Shown: positions 53,434-61,176 of the stretch, in pieces
Position numbering within the stretch: position 1 is the first letter of the stretch
How the letters are laid out: every line of letters begins with the position of its first letter
Source of the DNA: Tropicimonas aquimaris
GTDB taxonomy: Bacteria > Pseudomonadota > Alphaproteobacteria > Rhodobacterales > Rhodobacteraceae
Assembly: GCF_042676185.1 (NCBI RefSeq)
Contig: NZ_JBHTJT010000006.1
Location: 1 to 64,000, forward strand
Reading direction: 5' to 3'
DNA length: 64,000 bases
The notes under the pieces: model-generated
Database searches by the model: none
Told to the model about the DNA's origin: nothing
Seen by the model: the letters and a program-made list of their open reading frames with translations, nothing else
Position numbers and translations under genes: made by a program

Positions 53434-54099
53434 TCAGATCAGGCCATTGGCAAGGGCGTATTGCACGATCTCGGATCTGTTGGAGAGCCCAAGTTTCCGC
53501 GCCGCACGGGATTTGTAGGTATTGATCGTGCGCTCGCTCAGCCCGAGTTCGTCCGAGATCTGCTTCAACCCGCGGCCGCGCGCAAAGGCCAGCAGAACCG
53601 CGCTTTCGCGAGGGCTGAGGCGGTCGTCCAACATCGGGTAATCCTGCTCGGGACGCGCCGCGGGCTGGTCAAGTGCATCAGCGACCGAAAGGCTGAAATA
53701 GGTCGCGCCGCGGCTGGCGCTGAGGGTCGCGAGAACCAGCTGTTCCGGTTCGTCGGACTTGCAGACACAGCAGATCCGGCCGAGCGCGATCGCCGACTGG
53801 ATGTCGCGATGTGAGAACGCGTCCGAATAAAGGACAAAGGCGGCGTCCTTCCGGGCGCTGCGTACGTGGGCGACATAGGCAGTCAGATCGTCTCCCGTCT
53901 GGCTCGGGTCGAAAATCACCACATCGCAGGTTGCAAGTTCCGGCGCGCAGGCCCGACTGTCCCCGCTCACCGGCAGAACGCGCCCCTCGACGACGCCGCT
54001 GTCGGCGAGGATCGCGGAGACCCCCCTCGCGAGGATCGGATTGCTCTCGGCGATCCCGGCAACGAGGCTTTGGGGGGTGATATTCGTGAAAAAGGACAT
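53434..54099 (-). CDS. LuxR/FixJ-type regulator upstream of algD
   Basis: 221 residues. The C-terminal helix-turn-helix is a clear LuxR/GerE domain (LSPRESAVLLAFARGRGLKQ, ISDELGLSERTINTYKSRAARKLGL). The N-terminal 125 residues resemble a receiver: VVIFDPSQ with D64 sits at the phosphoacceptor position, but the usual acidic pair at the first strand is AESN and the conserved lysine is weak. It may therefore be an atypical or non-phosphorylated receiver. No sensor kinase is adjacent. It is in the same orientation as algD, 627 bases upstream, and is a candidate regulator of the polysaccharide cluster. Confidence 0.8.
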   Translation of the reverse strand: MSFFTNITPQSLVAGIAESNPILARGVSAILADSGVVEGRVLPVSGDSRACAPELATCDVVIFDPSQTGDDLTAYVAHVRSARKDAAFVLYSDAFSHRDIQSAIALGRICCVCKSDEPEQLVLATLSASRGATYFSLSVADALDQPAARPEQDYPMLDDRLSPRESAVLLAFARGRGLKQISDELGLSERTINTYKSRAARKLGLSNRSEIVQYALANGLI

Positions 54100-54421
54100 T
54101 CGGAAACCTGCCTCCAGCTGCGGTCGCCTCCAGATTTCTCAAGACATGGTGAACAAATCCTAAATTTTCGTCGCCAAGACGAGTTTTTCAGAATTTCGGT
54201 CGCAGCGAATGTGCAGAACGACACAGGTGCCAGCCTCCGTCTCCGCATCTTTGCGGCAGCACCCCCCGGGAAGGTTGCATCTACCATGCAAACCCATCGA
54301 CGCCCCGGGCTGCTTTGGTCGCGCATATCGTCACGAATGCGCCTTCGTTTAAACATGCCTTTACCCAGCCAGTCCCATAACACCTCCGGGATGAGTGTGT
54401 GGGACACGAGGGATGTGGAAA
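54100..54421. other. Divergent intergenic region
   Basis: Between the LuxR-type gene (-) and the next small gene (+). It contains an AT-rich stretch near 54160-54200 and a TTGCAT-ctacc-ATGCAA inverted repeat at 54275-54291 that may be a regulatory site. No gene is supported. Confidence 0.4.
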
Positions 54422-54679
54422 ATGAGTGTGACTTCGCATTTGGCGGATGAACTGCTTGCGCTTGCGAAACGGGCCAATGCCGAGGGGCTGACGGAATCCT
54501 CACGCCAGATCACGATGGCCGCGGGCCTCGTGTTGGCCGAGGCTGGCGAAAGGTCGGGGATCGAGTCAATGGCGCGGGAATGCATTGGCCCGGCTATTGC
54601 GCGGCACGGCAATGTCGTGCCCTTCCCCCATTCGACGATAGCCTCGCGCGCGGCCTTGCCACGGCATACCAAGTCCTGA
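54422..54679 (+). CDS. Small hypothetical protein, helical
   Basis: 85 residues from ATG 54422 (MSVTSHLADELLALAKRANA). Composition is soluble and helical with Ala/Glu/Leu, then a short polar C-terminus. I do not recognise a family. The frame is coherent and lies in the orientation of doeA, but no strong ribosome site is seen, so it is a moderate-confidence gene. Confidence 0.45.
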   Translation: MSVTSHLADELLALAKRANAEGLTESSRQITMAAGLVLAEAGERSGIESMARECIGPAIARHGNVVPFPHSTIASRAALPRHTKS

Positions 54680-54851
54680 ACGCGGCGTTTTTCCGGGGCT
54701 CCCAGGCCACTGAGCGCATTGACACGTCCCTGCCCTACCGCGCAGCCTGCCGCCGTAGCAGACCTATGTGCGTGGAGCCCTAATTCGCGCGACTGGCCAG
54801 CCGATGCAGACGAAAGCCACCGGCATGCGCAACGCTCTGGGAGACAGGATC

Positions 54852-56036
54852 ATGGAACCGTCGCTTCCCCCCTTTGGCCGGACCGAGTACGACCGGCGCC
54901 TGACCCTCGTGCGGACAGCAATGGAGGCGGCAGGGCTCGACATGCTGTTCGTGGAAGACCCTTCGAACATGGCATGGCTGACCGGCTACGATGGCTGGTC
55001 CTTCTATGTGCATCAGGGCGTGCTGGTGTTCCACGACCGCGATCCGCTCTGGTGGGGCCGCAGGATGGATCACGCAGGCGCACGTCGCACTGTCTGGATG
55101 GGAGATGCGTGCCTGCACGGCTACGACGACAGCTTCGTGCAATCCACCGAGCGGCACCCGATGCAGGACCTTGCCGCGCTGATCGCCGAGTTTGGGCAAG
55201 GCGCGGCCCGGATCGGGGTTGAGATGGAAAACTACTACTTCACCGCAAAGGCCTTTCTGACCTTGCAGGATAGCCTGCCCGACGCCGAACTGGTGGATGC
55301 CACCGCCTTGGTGAACTGGCAGCGGACGGTGAAGTCCGAGGCCGAGATCGCCTTCATGCGCAAGGCTGCCCGTATCGTGGAAAGGACGGTCGACGGGTTG
55401 GTCGAGCGGATCGAACCGGGGATGCGCAAGAATGACCTGGTGGCGGAGATCTATCGCGACCTGATCACCGGCACCGGCGAGGACTGGGGCGACTACCCCG
55501 CGATCGTGCCGATGCTGCCGAGCGGGGCCGATGCCGCCGCCGCGCATCTGACCTGGAACGGAGCGCCCTTCCGCACCGGCGAAGCGACCTTCTTCGAGCT
55601 GGCCGGCTGCTATCGCCGCTACCACGTCCCGTTCTGCCGCACGGTCTTTCTCGGAGAGCCGCATGCGGAGATCCGGCGGGCCGAAGCGGCGCTGGTCGAA
55701 GGGCTCGAGGCGGGGCTCGAGGCCGCCCGCGCCGGCAACCGCGCCGCCGATATCGCCAATGCCCTCGCCGCTCCGCTGAAACGCGCCGGGATCGAGCGCG
55801 GGGCGCGCTGCGGCTATCCGATCGGGCTCTCCTACCCGCCCGACTGGGGCGAACGCACGATCTCGCTGAGGCCGGACGACGAGACGATCCTGGAGCCGGG
55901 CATGACATTCCACTTCATGCCCGGCCTCTGGATGGAGGATTGGGGTCTCGAGATCACCGAGAGCATCCTGATCCGCCCCGACGGGCCGGCGGAGTGCTTC
56001 TGCGACCGCCCCCGCGCGCTGATCGTGAAGCCATGA
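54852..56036 (+). CDS. doeA: Ectoine hydrolase DoeA (M24 peptidase family)
   Basis: 394 residues from ATG 54852, preceded by GGGAGACAGGATC. Characteristic stretches are DPSNMAWLTGYDGWSFYVHQ, VGVEMENYYF-like IGVEMENYYFTAKAF, LVNWQRTVKSEAEIAFMRKAA, GYPIGLSYPPDWGERT and MTFHFMPGLWMEDWGLEITES. They match DoeA/EutD closely over the full length. The enzyme opens the ectoine ring to N-acetyl-2,4-diaminobutyrate, allowing this compatible solute to be used as carbon and nitrogen source. The stop overlaps the next gene (ATGA). Confidence 0.9.
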   Translation: MEPSLPPFGRTEYDRRLTLVRTAMEAAGLDMLFVEDPSNMAWLTGYDGWSFYVHQGVLVFHDRDPLWWGRRMDHAGARRTVWMGDACLHGYDDSFVQSTERHPMQDLAALIAEFGQGAARIGVEMENYYFTAKAFLTLQDSLPDAELVDATALVNWQRTVKSEAEIAFMRKAARIVERTVDGLVERIEPGMRKNDLVAEIYRDLITGTGEDWGDYPAIVPMLPSGADAAAAHLTWNGAPFRTGEATFFELAGCYRRYHVPFCRTVFLGEPHAEIRRAEAALVEGLEAGLEAARAGNRAADIANALAAPLKRAGIERGARCGYPIGLSYPPDWGERTISLRPDDETILEPGMTFHFMPGLWMEDWGLEITESILIRPDGPAECFCDRPRALIVKP

Positions 56037-57205
56037 CCCTGCCGCTCACGGAGGCCGCCATCGGCATTCTCGCCGATCTGGTCGCCTATCCCACCGTCTC
56101 GACCGCTCCCAACCTCGCGATGATCGCCGATCTGGCGACGCGGCTGGAGGATGCCGGTGCGCGGGTCGAGATCCTGGGCAACGAGACCGGGACCAAGGCC
56201 AATCTCTTTGCCACTCTCGGGCCGGATGAGCCGGGCGGGGTCGTGCTTTCCGGCCATACCGACGTCGTTCCGGCCGACCCCGTCGAATGGACGACAGACC
56301 CGTTCCGGCTGCACAACCACGCGGGCCGCCTGCATGGCCGCGGCACCTGCGACATGAAGGGCTTCATCGCCGCCACCATCGCCGCCCTGCCCGCCTTCAC
56401 CGCCGCGCGCCTGCGCCGCCCGCTCCACTTTGCCTTCACCCATGACGAGGAGACCGGCTGCATCGGTGCGCGCAACCTGGTGTCCGACCTTGAACGCCGG
56501 AACATTTCGCCCGCCATCGCCATCATCGGCGAGCCGACGGAGATGCGGATCGTCGAGGGGCACAAGGGCTGCCACGAATACACCACCCGTTTCACCGGTG
56601 CGGAAGGGCATGGCTCGGAGCCAGACAAGGGCGTCAACGCCGCCGAATACGCGGCGCGCTTCGTCTCACGGCTCCTGGAGATCAAGGCGGCGCTGAAGGC
56701 GCGCCCCCCCGTCGGCAACCGGTTCGACCCTCCGTGGAGCACGCTAAACGTCGGGCGGATTTCCGGCGGCTCGGCTCGGAACGTCATCGCGGGCGCGGCC
56801 GAGGTCGAATGGGAGACGCGGCCCGTGATCGCCGAGGACGGCGACTTCGTGACCCGAGAGATGCGCGCTTTCTGCGAGGAGGTCCTGCTGCCGGAAATGC
56901 GCCGTGTTGCGCCAACGGCGGAGATCCGCACCGAGGTGATCGGCGAGATCGCCGGGCTGATGCCAATGGATGCCAATGCAGCACGCGATCTCGTGGCTGC
57001 GCTGACCGGCGATCCGACCGCGCATCTCGTCGCCTTCGGCACCGAGGCCGGCCTGTTCCAGGCGCTCGGCATGTCGGTCGTGGTCTGCGGGCCCGGCTCC
57101 ATCGCGCAGGCGCACAAGCCCGACGAATACCTGGAGATCGCGCAGCTCGACGCCTGTATGCGGATGCTGGAGGGACTGGCGGCGCGGCTTCATCGGGGAG
57201 CGTAG
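56033..57205 (+). CDS. argE: ArgE-type M20 deacetylase coupled to doeA
   Basis: 390 residues. M20 metal ligands are visible in LSGHTDVVP, GRGTCDMKGF, FTHDEETG and IGEPTEMR, matching acetylornithine deacetylase. It overlaps doeA by four bases. Ectoine breakdown needs removal of the acetyl group from N-acetyl-diaminobutyrate, usually by DoeB of a different family. The coupling suggests this ArgE-like enzyme may do that here, which is inference. Acetylornithine remains the default substrate by family. Confidence 0.82.
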   Translation: MTLPLTEAAIGILADLVAYPTVSTAPNLAMIADLATRLEDAGARVEILGNETGTKANLFATLGPDEPGGVVLSGHTDVVPADPVEWTTDPFRLHNHAGRLHGRGTCDMKGFIAATIAALPAFTAARLRRPLHFAFTHDEETGCIGARNLVSDLERRNISPAIAIIGEPTEMRIVEGHKGCHEYTTRFTGAEGHGSEPDKGVNAAEYAARFVSRLLEIKAALKARPPVGNRFDPPWSTLNVGRISGGSARNVIAGAAEVEWETRPVIAEDGDFVTREMRAFCEEVLLPEMRRVAPTAEIRTEVIGEIAGLMPMDANAARDLVAALTGDPTAHLVAFGTEAGLFQALGMSVVVCGPGSIAQAHKPDEYLEIAQLDACMRMLEGLAARLHRGA

Positions 57206-57307
57206 TCGCTTCCCAGCCTTCGTGGCTGTCCTCCTGGCCGATTGCGCTTGCCGAGCCGCGGCGACCGGGCAATCAATGGCGCCGAAGAGAAAAGGAGGAC
57301 TCACCCC

Positions 57308-58546
57308 ATGTCGCCCCATCCGCCCATCGGCACTCCGGACGTGGACACCCCCTGGCTCTCAGATCCAATCCACCGCGCCTTTCTGCTGCGGGACGCACAG
57401 CGGCAGCTCGATTTCTTCCGCCCGAGCCTTCGGGCCGATGGCGCCTTCGACGTGCTCGACTGGGAGGGCAAGCCGATCCCGGGCGCGGCGCAGGAGCTGC
57501 ACAGCACCACGCGCATGGTGCATTCCTACGTGCTCGGCAAGGCGCTCGGTCGCGCGGATGCCGATGCGATGATTGACGCCGGCATGGCCTTCCTCTGGAA
57601 CAAGCACCGCGACGCCGAACACGGCGGCTATCTCTGGGCCGTCGACGACGCCGGCATCAAGGACGGCACCAAGCTCGCCTACGGGCAGGTCTTCGTGTTG
57701 CTCGCAGCCTCCAGCGCCAAGCTGGCCGGCCACCCGGACGCCGACCGCCTGCTCGCCGATGTCTCCGAGGTGATCGACCGCCACTATTGGGACGAGGCCC
57801 CGGGCCTGCTGCGCGACGAATACACCCGCGACTGGCAGCCGTTCTCGACCTATCGCGGCATGAATGCCAACATGCACGGGGTCGAGGCGCATCTCGCCGC
57901 CTTCGAGGCCACCGGAGAGCGGCTCTATCTCGACCGGGCCGGGCGGATCCTCGATTTCTTCATCACCCGGATGGCCGCCGGAAACGACTGGCGCGTTCCC
58001 GAGCATTACACCGACGCCTGGGAGGTCGACCCGGATTATGCCGGCAACCCGATGTTCCGCCCCGCCGGTACCACGCCCGGCCATTCGCTGGAACTCGGCC
58101 GCCTGACGCTGCAGCACTGGGATCTCGCCGGCCGCCCCGACGACGGCGCACCCGAACGCGCGCGTCACTTGGTCGAGCGCGCACTGGCGGATGCCTGGGC
58201 GCCCGAGGGCGGCATCGTCTATACGCTCGACCACGGCGGCGCGGTGGCGATTCCGGACCGCTACTGGTGGCCGGTCTCCGAGGCGATCGGAGCGGTCGCG
58301 GCACTCATCAAGGCGCAGCCCACCCCCGGCGACGAGACCTGGTATCGCAGGCTCTGGACCTTTGCCGACACCGCCTTCATCGACCACGACCACGGCGGCT
58401 GGTTCCCCGAGATCGACCCCGCGGGCAAGCCGACGGGCCGCCAGTTCCACGGAAAGCCCGACATCTACCACTCGCTCCAGGCGGCGCTCTACCCGTCGCT
58501 GACCAGCCTTTCTCGCCACGTCGAGGAACTTGCCCGGGAGCGCTAG
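57308..58546 (+). CDS. AGE-family (N-acylglucosamine 2-epimerase/YihS-like) sugar isomerase
   Basis: 412 residues from ATG 57308 with AGGAGG upstream. The (alpha/alpha)6-barrel family motifs are present: TTRMVHSYVLG, GLLRDEYTRDWQP, NANMHGVEAHLAAFEATGE, GHSLELGRL and an active-site histidine region DHDHGGWF. Members interconvert aldoses and ketoses (for example mannose-fructose) or epimerise N-acylglucosamine. An aldose-ketose isomerase of YihS type is most likely. It follows the deacetylase by about 100 bases. Confidence 0.85.
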   Translation: MSPHPPIGTPDVDTPWLSDPIHRAFLLRDAQRQLDFFRPSLRADGAFDVLDWEGKPIPGAAQELHSTTRMVHSYVLGKALGRADADAMIDAGMAFLWNKHRDAEHGGYLWAVDDAGIKDGTKLAYGQVFVLLAASSAKLAGHPDADRLLADVSEVIDRHYWDEAPGLLRDEYTRDWQPFSTYRGMNANMHGVEAHLAAFEATGERLYLDRAGRILDFFITRMAAGNDWRVPEHYTDAWEVDPDYAGNPMFRPAGTTPGHSLELGRLTLQHWDLAGRPDDGAPERARHLVERALADAWAPEGGIVYTLDHGGAVAIPDRYWWPVSEAIGAVAALIKAQPTPGDETWYRRLWTFADTAFIDHDHGGWFPEIDPAGKPTGRQFHGKPDIYHSLQAALYPSLTSLSRHVEELARER

Positions 58547-58569
58547 CGCGGCCTGAAACTGTCGTTCCG

Positions 58570-58616
58570 GAAGAAAAAACCGCCTGTCAGCCCATCGCTG
58601 GCGGGCGAATTTCTTC
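58570..58616. terminator. Bidirectional intrinsic terminator after the AGE-family gene
   Basis: GAAGAAA (58570-58576) and TTTCTTC (58610-58616) flank a GC-rich stem (CCGCC ... GGCGG with inner CAGC/GCTG). The A-tract before and T-tract after give the classical two-way terminator layout. Confidence 0.6.
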
Positions 58617-58746
58617 GTAAAATCGACAAGAACTTCAAAATTATTTCAATGACTTGAGATCATCTCCGGAATGATCACCGCCAAAAAATGTAATAACTCT
58701 TCACATCAACTATTGAACCGGGCCGCGACTCCTCCCATCTTCCGTA

Positions 58747-58765
58747 ATGTGAAAGGTATTCACAT
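58747..58765. promoter_or_regulatory. ATGTGAA-N5-TTCACAT operator candidate
   Basis: A perfect 7-base inverted repeat ending 23 bases before the start of the DUF2852 gene, with a further TTCACAT half-site at 58700-58706. The position suggests repression by an unknown regulator. The GAGGAG ribosome site follows. Confidence 0.45.
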
Positions 58766-58788
58766 CATTTCGCAACGAGGAGCAAGAC

Positions 58789-59223
58789 ATGACCACCGCA
58801 CAAGCCGCCAACCCGTCCTGGTTCGCCCGGACCGAGGCCTGGCTCGACGATCGCGGCAAGGGTGCATGGATCGCAGTCATGGTTCTGGGATTCATTTTCT
58901 TCTGGCCCGTCGGCCTCGCCCTTCTCGCCTACATGATCTGGAGCAAACGCATGTTCAGCAAAGGCTGCCGCCATTCGCGGCGCGCGCAATACCACGGCTT
59001 CCGGGCCGCCATGAAACCCAGCGGCAACACCGCCTTCGACGCCTACAAGGCCGATACGCTGCGCCGGCTGGAAGAGGAACAGGATGCCTTCGAGGCCTTC
59101 CTGCAGCGGCTCCGCGAAGCCAAGGACAAGCAGGAGTTCGACGCCTTCATGGAGGACCGTTCCCGCGCAGCCAAGGCGACCAACGGTGACGAGAGCCTGC
59201 CGGAAAACGCCACCCCGGCGTGA
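58789..59223 (+). CDS. DUF2852 domain membrane protein
   Basis: 144 residues with one or two hydrophobic segments near the N-terminus (WIAVMVLGFIFFWPVGLALLAYMIW) and a charged helical tail ending in LRRLEEEQDAFEAFLQRLREAK and DAFMEDR. This is the DUF2852 pattern common in alphaproteobacteria; function is unknown. It has its own short promoter region with a palindrome. Confidence 0.85.
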   Translation: MTTAQAANPSWFARTEAWLDDRGKGAWIAVMVLGFIFFWPVGLALLAYMIWSKRMFSKGCRHSRRAQYHGFRAAMKPSGNTAFDAYKADTLRRLEEEQDAFEAFLQRLREAKDKQEFDAFMEDRSRAAKATNGDESLPENATPA

Positions 59224-59342
59224 TCCGCTTCCGGTGCCCCGCTTCCCCCTGGGCGGGGCACCATGAGACCGGCGGCGTGCGGCATGGATGGCGCGCGCCG
59301 CAAGTTCCAGAGGCCGTTGAATTTCACGGAGACACAGTGCAC

Positions 59343-59795
59343 ATGAGCCTTATGACCGAACCCTCCTGGGGCCTGCCCGACCCCGAGTACAACGCAGAAC
59401 TCTACGCCGATGTGCCGGTCAAGCGGGCCATCGCATGGATCGTCGATGCCCTTGTGATTTTCGGGCTTACGCTGCTGGTCCTGCCCTTCACCGCCTTTAC
59501 TGCGCTTTTCTTCTACCCACTGCTCTGGCTGTTCGTGAGCTTTCTCTACCGGACGTTTACCATCGCCAACGGCTCGGCCACGCTCGGAATGCGGCTGATG
59601 TCCATCGAGCTGCGCACTTTCCGCGGCGAGCGGTTCAGCCTTCCCGATGCGGCAATGCACACGCTGATGCACATGGTTTGCTTCTCGTTTCTGCTTCCGC
59701 AGGTCGCCTCCGGGATCCTCATGCTGACCACGACGCGCGGCCAGGGATTGCCCGATCTCGCACTCGGGTCGACGGCGCTCAACCGAACCCGCTGA
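59343..59795 (+). CDS. RDD family membrane protein
   Basis: 150 residues from ATG 59343. The RDD pattern (VKRAIAWIVDALVIF) opens the first of about three membrane helices, followed by NGSATLGMRLMSIELRT. RDD proteins are poorly characterised and sometimes linked to ion transport. It stands between the DUF2852 gene and bpt. Confidence 0.85.
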   Translation: MSLMTEPSWGLPDPEYNAELYADVPVKRAIAWIVDALVIFGLTLLVLPFTAFTALFFYPLLWLFVSFLYRTFTIANGSATLGMRLMSIELRTFRGERFSLPDAAMHTLMHMVCFSFLLPQVASGILMLTTTRGQGLPDLALGSTALNRTR

Positions 59796-59878
59796 AGACA
59801 CAGGACAAACGGGGGTTGGCGAGTTGGCCAACCCCTGCTACCGTTTTCCCAAGTTTTCACGAATTCACGTCAGCCGGC

Positions 59879-60724
59879 ATGCGCCATACACTTCCAATTG
59901 CTCCGCAGTTCTATGTAACTGCCCCACAGCCATGCCCGTACCTGAAAGGTCGCATGGAACGGAAGCTGTTCACCGCACTCCAGGGCGAACACGCCGAACA
60001 GCTCAACGATGCCTTGTCCAAGCAGGGCTTCCGCCGATCGCAGAACGTGCTCTACCGCCCGTCCTGCGCAGATTGCAATGCCTGCCTTTCCGCCCGGATC
60101 CGGGTAGCCGATTTCCAGCCCAGCCGCAGCCAGCGCCGCGCCATGCGCAAGAACAGCTCGCTGGAGCGCAACGCCACCTCGCCCTGGGCGACAGAGGCGC
60201 AATATGCGCTCTTCCGGCGCTACCTCGACAGCCGCCACGCCGATGGCGGCATGGCCGACATGGACATCTTCGAATTCGCCGCGATGGTGGAAGAGACGCC
60301 CGTGCGCTCGCGTCTTGTGGAATACCGCGAGCCCGGGCTCGATGTGCCGGAAAATCCCGAGGCCGGCGACCTCGCCGCTGTCTGCCTGACCGACGTGCTC
60401 GATGACGGGTTGAGCATGGTCTACAGCTTCTACGAGCCCAACCTCGCGCACCGGTCGCTTGGCACCTACCTGATCCTCGATCACATAGAGATCGCCCGCT
60501 CTGCCGGCCTTCCCTATGTCTACCTCGGCTATTGGGTGCCCGGCAGCCCCAAGATGGGCTACAAGGCAGGGTTCAACGCGCTGGAGATTTACAAGGGTGG
60601 CGCCTGGCAGCCCATCGGCGACCCGGAGGAGCACAGCTCCGAGACCCATCCCCTCTCCGTCGATCCGATCGCCGAACAGGTGGCGCGGATCCACCTTCCC
60701 GACACCCGCCCGACCCGCGGCTGA
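59879..60724 (+). CDS. bpt: Aspartate/glutamate leucyltransferase Bpt
   Basis: 281 residues from ATG 59879. The N-terminal cysteine cluster (PCPYLKGRMERKLF, CADCNACLSARI) and C-terminal LGTYLILDHIEIARSAGLPYVYLG-type GNAT fold mark the Ate1/Bpt family. Bpt attaches leucine to proteins with N-terminal Asp or Glu, sending them to ClpSAP degradation by the N-end rule. The VOC gene begins just after its stop. Confidence 0.93.
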   Translation: MRHTLPIAPQFYVTAPQPCPYLKGRMERKLFTALQGEHAEQLNDALSKQGFRRSQNVLYRPSCADCNACLSARIRVADFQPSRSQRRAMRKNSSLERNATSPWATEAQYALFRRYLDSRHADGGMADMDIFEFAAMVEETPVRSRLVEYREPGLDVPENPEAGDLAAVCLTDVLDDGLSMVYSFYEPNLAHRSLGTYLILDHIEIARSAGLPYVYLGYWVPGSPKMGYKAGFNALEIYKGGAWQPIGDPEEHSSETHPLSVDPIAEQVARIHLPDTRPTRG

Positions 60725-60725
60725 G

Positions 60726-61112
60726 ATGCAGTTCGTCTCGGCCGTCTCGCTCGTCGTACCGGATTACGACGCGGCCATCGCCTTCTACTGCGGTGTGCTT
60801 GGCTGGGACCTGCTGGAAGACATCCCCCAGGGCCAGAAACGTTGGGTCACCGTGGCGCCGCCGGGTGGCCAGTGCCGGCTGGTGCTTGCCCGCGCCGACA
60901 GCCCGGAACAGGAGGCCGCCATCGGCAACCAGACCGGCGGTCGCGTGGGCTTCTTCCTCACAACCGACGATTTTGCGCGCGACCACGCGGCGATGCTGGC
61001 CGCCGGCGTGACGTTCCGCGAGCCTCCGCGCCACGAGTCCTATGGCATTGTCGCCGTCTGGGAGGATCCGTTCGGCAATGCCTGGGATCTGATCGAACCC
61101 AAGATCGCCTGA
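60726..61112 (+). CDS. VOC (glyoxalase/bleomycin resistance) superfamily protein
   Basis: 128 residues in two beta-alpha-beta-beta-beta modules: VSLVVPDYDAAIAFYCGVLGWDLLED and GGRVGFFLTTDDFARDHAAMLAAGV, ending in DPFGNAWDLIEP. This is a VOC fold; metal ligands and substrate cannot be fixed. It follows bpt by one base and ends before a terminator. Confidence 0.85.
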   Translation: MQFVSAVSLVVPDYDAAIAFYCGVLGWDLLEDIPQGQKRWVTVAPPGGQCRLVLARADSPEQEAAIGNQTGGRVGFFLTTDDFARDHAAMLAAGVTFREPPRHESYGIVAVWEDPFGNAWDLIEPKIA

Positions 61113-61132
61113 CCCCTGCCCCCAAAACGGTA

Positions 61133-61152
61133 GCGGGGCCCGAAGGCCCCGC
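61133..61152. terminator. Convergent terminator
   Basis: GCGGGGCC-CGAA-GGCCCCGC forms an 8-bp stem with a tetraloop, followed by ATTT on the + strand and preceded by AAAA at 61124. It sits between the VOC gene (+) and the TRAP permease gene (-), and can serve both. Confidence 0.75.
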
Positions 61153-61176
61153 ATTTCCACGCGCTCCACTTTCCCG

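Noticed and set aside
53163..53525. 120-codon + strand frame in the algD-luxR leader.
   Set aside because: Unlikely composition, no ribosome site, and it overlaps the end of the LuxR-type gene on the other strand.
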